Origin: Saprolegnia diclina VS20
Lineage: Eukaryota; Oomycota; Saprolegniomycetes; Saprolegniales; Saprolegniaceae
Reading direction: 5' to 3'
Assembly: GCF_000281045.1 (NCBI RefSeq)
Contig: NW_008246103.1
Coordinates: 236,579-300,578, forward strand
Length of the DNA stretch: 64,000 bases
The translations under genes and the position numbers were made by a program. The number at the start of each line of letters is the position of its first letter. The stretch's first letter is position 1. Below, piece by piece: positions 10,589-20,748 of the stretch. The notes beneath the pieces were generated by a model. The model worked only from the letters and a program-made list of their open reading frames with translations, was not told where the DNA came from and did not search any database.

Positions 10589-11749
10589 ATGCGTCTGGAC
10601 GCTCTCGCTCTGGGGCTACTGGCGCATGTCGTTGCCGCCGACACGACCGAGTCGGCCGTCACGCTCGTCCTATCATACGTCGTTCGCGCCGTGAGTCTCC
10701 GGTCGCCCACCGTGCCGACGCCGTCGCCGTCGCCGCCCGAGAGCTCGCTCGACTTGCTTCTCAACTACCACTATTCGCACATTTGGAGTGGTCTCCTCGC
10801 GGGGTTTGCGATTCCGATTGGGCTTGTCCTCGCGTTTCTCGGCTTCAAAATGCTCAAGGTGTCGGCGCTCCTCTGCGGCTTCTCACTCGGCGGCCTCTTG
10901 CTCTACGTGCTCTCGCTTTTGATTTTCGCCGATCAGTCGTATATTGTCACGGCCACGTGGGTCGCGTTCCTCATTGGCGCACTCCTCATCGGTGCCATCT
11001 CGATGCTCCTCGACCAAGTCGGCAACTTTGTCATTGGCCTCTGCGCCGGCGCGGCGTTCGCGGCACTCCAGCACATTTCTTATGGCTACAAGTACTGGCC
11101 GTCGAATCCCAACGGCGCCTTGTACATTAGCGTCGCGTCGTGGGCCCTCGTCTTTGGTGCCCTCACCGTCCTCGGTGGCAAGCCGCTCCAGATCGTCTCG
11201 ACCAGCCTCGCCGGGGCGACAATGACGGTATGGGGCATTGGGTACTTTGCCGGGCGCTACCCCAGCGTGTGTGACCTTCCGCGCCAACAAGCGTTTGGAA
11301 ATGGACCATGGGAGTATGATATTCCGTCGGCGTGGTGGGGCTACCTCACGGCGACGCTCGTGCTCTGGGTCGCGGGCATTGGCCTCCAGTTTGCTGTCAC
11401 GGCCGTCGACCCGGTCGTCGTCAAGAAGGAAGATCACCACGCGACGCACGATGCGACGCATCACCGCGAGCTGTACGCGCACCACCACCTCTCTCCGTAC
11501 CGCAAGTCGCGCTCGCAACGCAAGTCGTCGTTCTCGTCGTCGTCCTCGTCGTCGGACCACCATGCCATTGAAATGACCGAGCGTCGGCACCAAACTGACA
11601 AAGTCGACCATCCAAAGACGGACAAGCACCGCACGAGCAGTCACGAGGCGTCGTCGATTCCGGACGGCGTCCCGATTGTCGAGACGCACTACGTGCAGGT
11701 GGGCACGCCGCACCACCATCACGACCACCACCGCCATCACCACTTTTAA
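10589..11749 (+). CDS. DUF4203 / TMEM198-like membrane protein with His-rich tail
   Basis: Single exon, 386 residues. The frame is open further upstream, but ATG 10589 starts a clear signal sequence (MRLDALALGLLAHVVAA). A short Pro/Ser-rich spacer follows, then seven closely spaced hydrophobic segments between about residues 65 and 285. Small-residue-rich helices such as FAIPIGLVLAFLGFKML and FLIGALLIGAISMLL are typical of the DUF4203/TMEM198 family. The cytoplasmic tail (about 290-386) is extremely rich in His, Ser and Asp, ending in a run of His. That could bind metal or simply be disordered. The animal homologue TMEM198 has been linked to Wnt receptor phosphorylation, but no such role can be claimed here. 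Confidence 0.8.
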   Translation: MRLDALALGLLAHVVAADTTESAVTLVLSYVVRAVSLRSPTVPTPSPSPPESSLDLLLNYHYSHIWSGLLAGFAIPIGLVLAFLGFKMLKVSALLCGFSLGGLLLYVLSLLIFADQSYIVTATWVAFLIGALLIGAISMLLDQVGNFVIGLCAGAAFAALQHISYGYKYWPSNPNGALYISVASWALVFGALTVLGGKPLQIVSTSLAGATMTVWGIGYFAGRYPSVCDLPRQQAFGNGPWEYDIPSAWWGYLTATLVLWVAGIGLQFAVTAVDPVVVKKEDHHATHDATHHRELYAHHHLSPYRKSRSQRKSSFSSSSSSSDHHAIEMTERRHQTDKVDHPKTDKHRTSSHEASSIPDGVPIVETHYVQVGTPHHHHDHHRHHHF

Positions 11750-11961
11750 CCTTTCCAAACCTGTACACTACCCAATACTAAAAAACTAGTCGTCGTCTTG
11801 TGCCCATATGACGTGTCTACTACACAAAAGCCAGTGGCAACCAACAAGGTGCAGCAGCGGATTTGCAAGCGGCCATGAGCCAATGCCAACGAGCAACGAA
11901 ATGTCATTGCATGGGTGACGACCATGCTCGGTCGCGCACGTCGTACAATATTGTCTTTTGT

Positions 11962-14315
11962 TTACGCGACATTTTTGGCGTTCAAAAATGCGGCGTCGTT
12001 GGGCGGCCGACCGAGAAAGCTTGCGATCAGGTCGACCGCATCCGCGCTGCCGCCGCGCGCCAAGATGCGCTCGCGGTACTCGATGCCCGTGTCTTGGTTC
12101 AGCAGACCTTTGTGCAGGAACCGCGAGACAAACATATCGGTTGCAACGACGTCGCTCCAGAGGTAGCCATAGTACTAGACACATCCACGTTAGGGCTAGG
12201 GTCATTGGTGGTTTTACCTGGGCATCGTAGTTGCCGACAATGTGACCGAACGACGCCGCGAGGTTTGTGCCGCGGGTCATCGGGACCAAGTGCACGGTAC
12301 GGTGCAGCGTATCGAGGAGGCTCTCCGTGTCGGCATCCGTCGATGCGTCGTCGCCATGCACGGTCTGGTCAAAGAGTGCATACAGCACTTGGCGCTTGGT
12401 CTGGAGACCGGCGCAGGCGTTGCGCGACGCTAGAAGCGCTGCAATTTGGTCGTCCGAGAGCGGCTGCGACGTCGTGTAGTGACACGAGAGACGGCGCAGC
12501 GTGTCGGCATCCCAGGCCCACTGTCCGAGGAGCTGGCTCGGCGCTTCGACAACGTCCCGCTCGACGGCCGTGCCCGCAAAACGCTTGATGTGCACTTCCG
12601 AGAAAACGTGATGCAGGACGTGGCCAAACTCGTGAAAGAACGTCGCCACCTCGCTGTGCAGCAGCAAAGCGGGCTTGGTCGCGCTCGGCGGTGTAAAGTT
12701 GGCCACCATGGCCGCGACTGGCAGCTACCGTACAGTATCATCCTACTCTGTTGGTGCGTCTTACCTGTCGCTTGAGCTCCGTGTCGAGGCCGGTTGCTTG
12801 GAGCCCGTGGCAAGCAGCATGCGCGTACTTGCCGGACCGGGGGAAGAGGTCAAGGTACACATAACCCATGAGGTGGCCATGTCGGCGACCGGCTCGCGCG
12901 TCATGCACGGCAAACATGCGGACGTCGGGATGCCATACATGCGGCGACGGCACCTACAATAGCATGCAAGTGTGGATCTTATGACTGTCTTGTAGATCTG
13001 ATAGCGGTCGTCGGGTCGGGTCGGGCTAGGGGAAGTACCTCGGTAAAGGTGACGGCGAAAAGCTGCGCGCAAGTCTCGAGAAGCACGCGCGTGACGTGGC
13101 TCAGTGGAAAGTACTCTTGGAGCACTTGGTGGTCGACGGCGCAGTGCAACTTTTGGTACAAATGCAGATAATACCGATAGTCGTACATGGCCAAGACACC
13201 GGACGCTTCGTCGGTCGTCGACTCAGTCGCCTGCTTGAGCGCCAGCAGCGATTGGAGCTCGGTCGCAGCGAGTGGTGTGAGCTGTGCGTCGAGCCCGTGC
13301 AGGAAGGAGAGGATGGTTGCTGGCGACTGCGCCATCCTACGTTGCCACATGTCGTCGGTCGACAAAGAGAAGCGAATATGGTATACCGAATGCTGGCGAC
13401 ATAGGCCGCGTGCGATGAAAAGCCAAGGAGCGACGCAGCCTCGCGGCGAAGACGCAGCATCTCTTCGAGGATCGGGACGTTCGTCGCTTGGCAGCGGCTA
13501 CTGAACGCCGCTTCGACACGCTGCCGCGTCGCCGCCACGTGGCAGGTCTGCAGCACAGGCAACACGATCGGGGAGTGCATCGTCACCTGCATAGACCGTC
13601 ACAACGAGGCAAGCGAACACGAACGGACCTTGAAGCAGCCGTACTTGTCGGTCGCCATGGCCACCAGCACATCGGGGGAGACGCCATGCAGCTCGTCGCG
13701 GGTACAGAGCACTGACGTGGCATCGTCGCAGAGGTTATTTGCAAACGCAGTCGCGAGCGACGCAATCTTCTTTTGAAGCCACAGCACGCGCTGCCGGAGC
13801 GAAGCGTCGAGGTGGACACCGTTGCGCTCAAAATCGCGGACGAGGCGCTGGACGAACCGGCCCTTCTCGCCCTCCAGGCGCGCGCCCACAGCGCTGTCCG
13901 CGAGCGCCTTGATGACGCGGTAGACGTCGGCGCGCATGCTGCTCTGGAGGCCATATGCAGTGATGGCTTCGTGGGCAGCGGTCGCTGCGTCACGCAGTGC
14001 GGGCGTTGCGCCGACGTAGCGCAAGAAACTCACGCTGCTGATGCGCGGCGACAGCTCGAGCTCGATTTGTGCGAGCCGCGCCGCCGTCTCTTCGTACGTA
14101 CACGACTCGGCGAGCGCCACTTCGTCGTCGACAGCGCACCACGCCTCGAGGATCGCGCTTGTCTCGGCAGCAATGTCCGCCGGCGTCAAGTCAAAGCGAA
14201 GCTTCGTCAGTGTCTTCTTGTGCGCGGCGTCGAGCGCACGCCGTTTGTGCACGTAGAGGAGCGCGAGGCTCACTGCCACGGCGGCGGCGACACTGATGCG
14301 TGCGGCGTTGACCAT
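11962..14315 (-). CDS. Membrane-anchored M3 (thimet-type) metallopeptidase
   Basis: Exons are 13629-14315, 13387-13586, 13039-13336, 12765-12953, 12218-12724 and 11962-12174, giving 697 residues. The zinc site is complete: H489-E490-F-G-H493, and the third ligand Glu518 in VVEAPSQ, exactly 29 residues after the first His as in thimet oligopeptidase. The C-terminal block around YYGYLWSDVVATDMF and the downstream GxGS-like loop also fit family M3. The N-terminus has a hydrophobic segment (about 8-22) followed by KRR, like a signal anchor, so the enzyme probably faces a lumen or the outside; most M3 enzymes are soluble. Cleavage of short peptides is the inferred role. Five introns, of which the 85-nt third is the longest. 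A TATCCGGA site lies 27 bp upstream of the start. Confidence 0.92.
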
Positions 14316-15073
14316 GGTGCAATGTGGGAGTAGCCGACGCGTATCCGGAATTATCCTTCCGGAAGGGGCACCGGTTGCCGGATTCAAGCGACCGGTAGAC
14401 CTAAAACTAGGACACGCAGGACTCATTGACACGCTGATGCACTGCAAGCACTCGGCCATCTACTCAGCAGCTGCCACCGACTAGTACCGCCTAGAATCGA
14501 TAGAGGAGTGACAGCCTCCAACGGTGCACTCTGCATTGGTGTAACCTACATAAGCGTAAACGCTGGCTCGATGCGCCTACAGCGATGACCAGTCGAGAAA
14601 CGCGAGCCGCTGAACCGCCGTGCGCTGCCGAAAGATTGCAAAAGGCTTGGAAACCACAGCGGAAGGCTTCGGCCTCCGAGCCTCCTACACAATGGTTTTG
14701 GCGCCAAATGTGGCGTTCAGTGGATTCAAAATGGGGCTTTGCGTCAACAGCTTACCGGGTTCGCATCGTTGGGTATCCTTATGACGCTCCATCCGGTACC
14801 TTACACGTCCATTGCCTGCAGGAGACCTGCGGATTGGCATTGCTCGCCAAGGGACGAGGCAATTCGCGATCTTCCCGCAAGATACGGTGGCTTGTCGTCC
14901 TGTCTATGTTTTTATCGTATCCGTCTCATATTGATGCTGTTTCTCAATAATGCCTCAAACTAAGAGCTTATCTCGTATCTAAATACTCTGCACGACGCAT
15001 TGAGACGCTTTGGTGAACGATGCTCGTATCTTTCGAACGACGCAATTCACTTTTGGTTTGGCTCGCCACCGGC
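14316..15073. other. Intergenic, shared upstream region
   Basis: This stretch lies between the divergent M3 peptidase and the first C1 protease. It contains GTATCCGGAATTATCC at 14341-14356, followed closely by TTCCGGAA. Several short frames have no splice-consistent extension. Nothing else is recognised. Confidence 0.55.
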
Positions 15074-17249
15074 ATGACCTCGCGACCGAGCTACTACGGA
15101 ACACCGGCCCATGAGGGCGACGGGCTTCTCTCTGCACCGCGTCGGTCCTCTTCGCTGCGTGCGAACGTCCTCCTTGGGCTCAACGTCGCGATCGCTGGCG
15201 CCTTGGGCCTCGTCGGCGTCTCGATGCACACGTCCCACGCTCGCTTTGAAGCGCTCTCGGCCAAGATGGACGTCTTCTTGTACGTTCATCTCATCGCTTT
15301 GCCATGACGGCCATAACGAATGTGATTAGGAGCCAAGCACCGGAGGCCAATCTGCACGCCGCGTACCGATCCCACGCGGTGGCCCCGTCCAAGTACGCAG
15401 TGCGGCATGTGACCCCGCGGAAGGACCAGTCCCAGCGTGGCACGTGCTGGGACTTCGCCACCATCGGCGTTCTCGAGCAGTCGTACCGCGCCCACGGCCT
15501 CGCCCATGGCTGGCTCGAAGAAGACGAATATGTCTCGTTCTCCGAGCAGGTCCTTCGTTGTCCAAACAACCTACGGCGACTGACGAAAGCGTAGGCGTAT
15601 GGTATTGCGGTCATGGAGCTTTGCGCGGGCCCACCGTCGTCGCCACAGCAAGTGGCGTGTCGCGTGGCCGGCGACTCGGTACTCTCGCGTCACCAATTCA
15701 CCTGATACATTGAAACTTTTGGCGCTAGATGTGGAAGAACTCGACCGAAGGCGGTGAAGTCGGCGAGCTCTACTACCTGCAGCACGGACTCGCGAACGCG
15801 GTGTTTCCGTACGCGATTTGCCCGTATATCAAAACAGGCGGCAACGACTCGACGTGCCCGGGGCTGACGTCCGACCGTCGTCATGACAACCCGCTCAAGT
15901 TCAAAGTGCGCGTACGTGCTCTGTCTGATGCCTTTCGGACACATTGAACAACTTGTCATGTAGTCGATGGACACGTGGTACGACGATATGACGATCAAGG
16001 CGCGGCTCTTTGAGCAGAAGAAGGCCATGGCACTCTCGACGCCGGTGACGTACGTGACGCACTACTACCCATGCATTGGCGAGTTTGCGTCCGACCCACA
16101 TTGCACTTTGGACCACTGCACCTTGTGCCCAAGCGAAATGTCGGCAACCTCGTGCTGTGTACCTCTCAAGGGTGGGCGCAACCGCAACATGGAAGGCGAG
16201 TTCTTCTCGCATCGCGGAATGACGATTGAAGGCGGCCACGCGATGGTATTGTCTCTATCCAAGTATCCACATCGTATGCCATCGGATACTTAGCTCCTCG
16301 TCGGCTACAACGATGCGTTCATGACGCGCGATGGGTTTACCGGTGGCTTTGTCGTGAAAAACTCGTGGCTTGACGGCCCGACCCAAGGCAGCCACTCGCT
16401 CAACTACTGGATGCAAGAACATTCGGACTGGGAAGAGCGCGTTGTGTGCCCCAACTCGTACAAGTACGTGGCCTCTGAAACATCCGTGGGATGACCAGAA
16501 CTCTCTAGTCCGTTCAACTGGTACCAGTGCGGCAACGACGCCGAGCCCGTCGTCGCACCCCGTAACATGTCGAGTGTGACGACGGCGCCGCCTACCGAAG
16601 CGGCGTTCAACCGCACCAAGGCCTTCAACGGCGGCATCAACGCCTGTCTCTCCAAGGAAACGCTGGTGTATGCGGAAATCAACTACCAGCCACTGCACTT
16701 GGTGTGCCTCGACGAGCGTCAGTGCTCCAAGGCGGCGAATGTGACGTACTTTGTGAAAAACACGACCGACTGGGGCGACCGGATGACCATCATGTGCGTC
16801 TGGGAGTACAGCCCGGCGTTGGAGGCGCGCGCGTTTTGCCTCAAGCCCATGCTCGAAGTCGACATTGCGAAAACGTTGACGTACGTTGTATGTGCTTTGT
16901 CCGCACTTTGGAGTTGTTGCCGATTTTCGAATTTTGATGTTTGATGTTTGAAATTGAGATTCAACTTTGGTGTAGGCCCGTGCCGAGCGAGGTTCGATCC
17001 AACGACCCGGACCGGTGTGGCTTTTACTTTATGCCGTACGAGGCGATTCGCCGGTACATTGCGCAGTTCCAGGGCTTTTATGTCAATGCTTTTGACATTG
17101 AGTGGCACCCGCAGTCGTATTTGCGCCACAAGGCCAAGTACCCGCATCTCAACTACGACCTCCTCACGCAGTCGACAGCCTTCCAGCACGCAGACGACTT
17201 TGACGGCCCTTTCCCATTTGCCAAGGTCGTCGACGGCCCGCCCAACTAG
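15074..17249 (+). CDS. Transmembrane papain-like cysteine protease, paralogue A
   Basis: Exons are 15074-15279, 15330-15549, 15595-15678, 15729-15911, 15964-16245, 16294-16463, 16509-16880 and 16976-17249, giving 596 residues. ATG 15074 was chosen over an in-frame ATG at 15020 because the resulting N-terminus aligns with paralogues B and C (Tyr-Gly and a basic patch before the membrane helix). Residues 1-60 hold a short cytosolic tail and one transmembrane helix. The catalytic core has Gln then RGTCWDF (Cys108), GGHAM (His323) and KNSW (Asn348), the papain triad in a divergent frame (GTCWDF instead of the usual SCWAF). Residues 350-596 form a Cys-rich C-terminal extension shared by all three copies. 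A type II membrane protease facing outward or a lumen is inferred. Confidence 0.88.
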
Positions 17250-17467
17250 TCGATGTTTGCGTCGTGCTCGTCGCCCTGCACACTGCAGATCGCGGTTGAC
17301 GGGTTGGCCTCTTTTTTCTCACTAAAATGTGAATCCCACCTCGTGGATTATGCCTGCAGGCACAGAGGTTGATGGCTGGCAAGCGCATATCGCTTCAGTA
17401 CAAGTCGACCAGTTAGTACATTAGTGTGAATTCTATTCGTGCATATATAAAGAAAGCGACAGGACGT

Positions 17468-17856
17468 TTACGGCTTGCCGCGCTGGGTCACTGGCGACGA
17501 AGCGGCCGTGTTCGACTTGGAGTCGGTCTCGTGCACACTACTCGATGCGTCGACGTCGCTTTGCTCGCGGTTGATGGGCTACCAATACCGTTGAATCTCT
17601 CCATGCGGCATTAAGAGTGACGTACGAGGTTCATGGCCCAGTCGGCCGAGTCGAAACGCTGGCGCTCGAGACGCTTGAGAAGGACGCTCTTGGCCAGATT
17701 CGCACACTGTGTTTGAAACGGATCAGATCTGAGATAGCCAAAACGAGATCTACCTGAGGGTTGCCCATGCTAAGTCGGTTGAAGAGTGAGCTGCGGAGAA
17801 CGCTGCGACTTGTAAAGTGACACGTCGACGGTGTCGAGACTCGGAGACTCTGCCAT
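17468..17856 (-). CDS. Endosulfine family (ENSA/ARPP19/Igo) small protein
   Basis: Exons are 17810-17856, 17754-17769, 17626-17706 and 17468-17578, giving 84 residues from four small exons, one only 16 nt long. The core LLKRLERQRFDSADWAMN carries the FDS(A/G)D(W/Y) heart of endosulfines. Plant members also read FDSADW; animals read FDSGDY. In the known family, Greatwall kinase phosphorylates this Ser, and the protein then inhibits PP2A-B55 to allow mitosis. The Ser- and Thr-rich tail (DASSSVHETDSKSNTAASS) is open to other kinases. Two CCAAT boxes lie 27-73 bp upstream (17883-17887, 17925-17929). The micro-exon joint (donor GTCGC, acceptor TTAG) is the weakest part; the core and tail exons are firm. 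Confidence 0.7.
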
Positions 17857-18578
17857 GGACCGACGATCTTTCCTTGCCGCTGATTGGCGGAGACCTCTGC
17901 CTTTCGTAGGAAAGCGTCCATCTCATTGGCTGAAATTGATTATCCTGTCATATTCGATGTTCTCGAAAATCAGTATCAAAGGAGAGAGACTCGCGTTGGC
18001 ATCAGTTGCGACGCCCCAGCCAAGCCCACGGTCGGCGTTCGCGCGCCGCATCGACGAAGCACATGAGTATACATAGCGAGTGAGTCACGCAGACTCTACC
18101 TCCTAACCTGGCGAAACGACTCGCCAGCGCAGATTCTCAGTTGGCAGCAGCTGCTTCAAAGTAGCCAGAGCAGGGCGCACCCAAGCATCAAAGCATGACA
18201 TGATTTTGCAAGCTACTTTCACACAAGCGCTGGGGACTCGCTGGGTATACGTCCCAGTAGTAGTGCGGTGCTGCACGGGGAAGAGAAGCGGCGATTCGAA
18301 TCGCCACATGCCGATCGGTCGACACGAAACCACCCAAATTGGAGGCGCAAGGCGGCTACTAGTAGTACCTTCCCACACAACGACGTGTCTACAGACATGT
18401 CGGCGACCGACCGCTGCGGGGCATGTCGCGGCGTCTTGCCCGCTTGAAGTTGGACAACGCCCGATCGGGGGAGAGTCGGAACCGACGCCTTTGTGGCAGA
18501 GACAGTTACATTTCGCGCCAAATTCGTTCCACGTGGCACGCTCCTGAGCGCGTACGGCATAAGCGATTTTGCTGTGTC
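17857..18578. other. Intergenic upstream of protease B and the endosulfine gene
   Basis: This 722-bp region separates the divergent starts of the endosulfine gene and C1 protease B. CCAAT boxes sit at its left end. Open frames across 18100-18550 lack motifs and acceptable splice structure. Nothing else is recognised. Confidence 0.55.
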
Positions 18579-20662
18579 ATGTTGCAGTCGTCTCAGTACG
18601 CGCCGCTGTACGGGTCCCAGGACCAACTGCCCGTTTTGCGTCGAAGCCGCCTGCAGATCTCGAAGCGTTGGCTCACGCATTATGGACTCGGGGTTATCAT
18701 GGTCATGAACGTCGGGATTCTCTTGCTACTCGGATGGGACCTCCACAATTCGACAGCGAACGCTGCCCGCACCATCGCGGCCGTCAACGTCGCCGCCTCG
18801 CCGACGTACTCGTGTCCTCTCTTCTCCAGCGAAGGCTCAATTTCGTGTGCTGGTAGGGCCATGACGAGCACGGTCGTACTACCGAGCTTGCCCGCCAAGT
18901 TTAGCGTCGAGTACGTGACGCCGTACAAGAACCAAGCCGGCCGCGGGACGTGCTGGGACTTTGGCACGATTGGGCTCCTTGAGCAGTCGTACCGGCGCCA
19001 CGGCGTTGTGCAAGGCTGGCTCGCACCCCACGACTATGTGGCCTTCTCGGAACAAGTATGCTCCTGTGTTTTGTAATTGATTTGATTGAACATGCCATTA
19101 GGCGTACGGGATCGAAGTCGCGGCCATGTGCACCGGTCGCAGCGCGTCGCCCCAGCAAAAAGCGTGTCGTATTGCCGACGACAATGTATGTGGCGAGCGT
19201 CGTGCACTCTTTGACTTTGCACTTGCAGATTTGGCGCAACTCCACCGAGGGCGGCGAAGTGCCACTGCTCTATTACCTCCAGCACGGGCTCCACGACGCC
19301 GTCTACCCCGACAGCGTCTGTCCGTACATTCCGACGATGGGCCACGACCTTGAATGCCCCGGCCTTGCCTTGCGCCGACCGAGCAACCCGCTCCGCTTCA
19401 CAGTCGAGGTATTCGGGCATGGAAGCTAAACATGTTGTCATGTACAGCCATCAAATCGTAGGCGATGGAGACGTACTACGAAGAGGCGACGATCAAGGCC
19501 CAACTCGTTGCGCGCAGCAGCGCCATGCCGTTCTCGACCAACATGGTGACGCTCACACACTACTACCCTTGCATTGGCGACCTCGTGACGGACCCACGCT
19601 GTGCCCCGTCATCATGCCACCTCTGTCCGCCCGAGTTGCCGCAAGCCACGTGCTGCATCCCGCAGACCGGCGACAGCAGCGTGACAATGGAAGGCGAATT
19701 CGTGTCCCACTCGAGCATGGCCAGTGACGGCGGCCACGTCATGGTACTGTGATTGAACGCGGTCATTTCTTATTGCGTTGAATAGCTGCTCGTCGGCTTC
19801 AACGACCTCTATGAGACGCGCGATGGCTTCACTGGTGGCTTTATCGTGAAGAATTCGTGGGCGGACAGCCGGTATCAAGGCAGTCATTCGATGCAGTACT
19901 GGATGCAGGTAGGCAAGCGCTGGCAAATCTCGATCTAATTGGGTTTGGCTAGAACATTTCCGAGTGGGAAGAGCGCATTCTGTGCCCCAACAGCTACAAG
20001 TACCTCATTCTCCAACCGACGACGCGAGTTCATTTGATGTCTAGTCCGTTCAGCTGGTACATCGCCTCGGAGGAAGACGACGTTGTCGGTATCGACGCCG
20101 TCTTGTCGGACGACTCGAAGCTCTACGCGCACCTCAACCAGATGCCACTGCATTTGCGCTGCATCGACGCCGATGCGTGCGACCCGTCGCTGGTCTATTT
20201 TGCCAAAAATCGCACCGACTATGGCGACCACATGTACATCATGTGCTTTTACGAGTACAACATGTCGTATGACACGTCGACGCTCATGTGCCTGCCCCCC
20301 TTGCGGCAAGCCGCCATTGCCGACGTCTTCGAGTACGCTATTTGTCGCCGTTGTGTGGAAATTATTGTCTATATTTCCATAGACCCGTCGAAGTCTACGC
20401 CAACGACCCGGATTTGTGCGGCTTCTACATGATCCCGTACGACGTCAACCGCCACATCAACGCGCAGTTCCAAGGATTTTTTGTCAACAGCTTTGACATT
20501 TCGTGGGCGCCGCAATCGTATGCGGCCAACGCGGACGCCTTTTTGCAGTACGACTATGGCCCGCTGCTGCGGTCCACCAAGCGCCAGCGGCACGTCTCGT
20601 TTGACGGGCCGTTCCCCAATGCGCACGTGTTCAAGGCGCACCGACATCGCCATGCAACCTAA
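18579..20662 (+). CDS. Transmembrane papain-like cysteine protease, paralogue B
   Basis: Exons are 18579-19055, 19102-19185, 19229-19408, 19462-19743, 19786-19908, 19953-19999, 20045-20332 and 20383-20662, giving 586 residues. The layout matches paralogue A: a basic cytosolic tail, one transmembrane helix (about 34-50), the catalytic core with RGTCWDF (Cys125), GGHVM and KNSW, then a Cys-rich extension ending in a basic and His-rich tail (KAHRHRHAT). It lacks A's first intron, which falls just after the membrane anchor, and it has an extra intron between WMQ and NISEWEE. It runs in tandem with A and tail to tail with C, with 86 bp between the B and C stops. Proteolysis at the cell surface or in the secretory route is inferred. 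Confidence 0.88.
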
Positions 20663-20748
20663 GGCCACAAATACCAATATTGTCCTTTGTGTAAAATGTC
20701 CTAATGTCCTTTGAGCGGCCAACAAGACATTTTTTCACATTGACAAAA

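Noticed and set aside
10883-11758. Minus-strand frame of 291 codons opposite the DUF4203 gene
   Set aside because: Arg- and Val-rich shadow of the real membrane protein; no motif.
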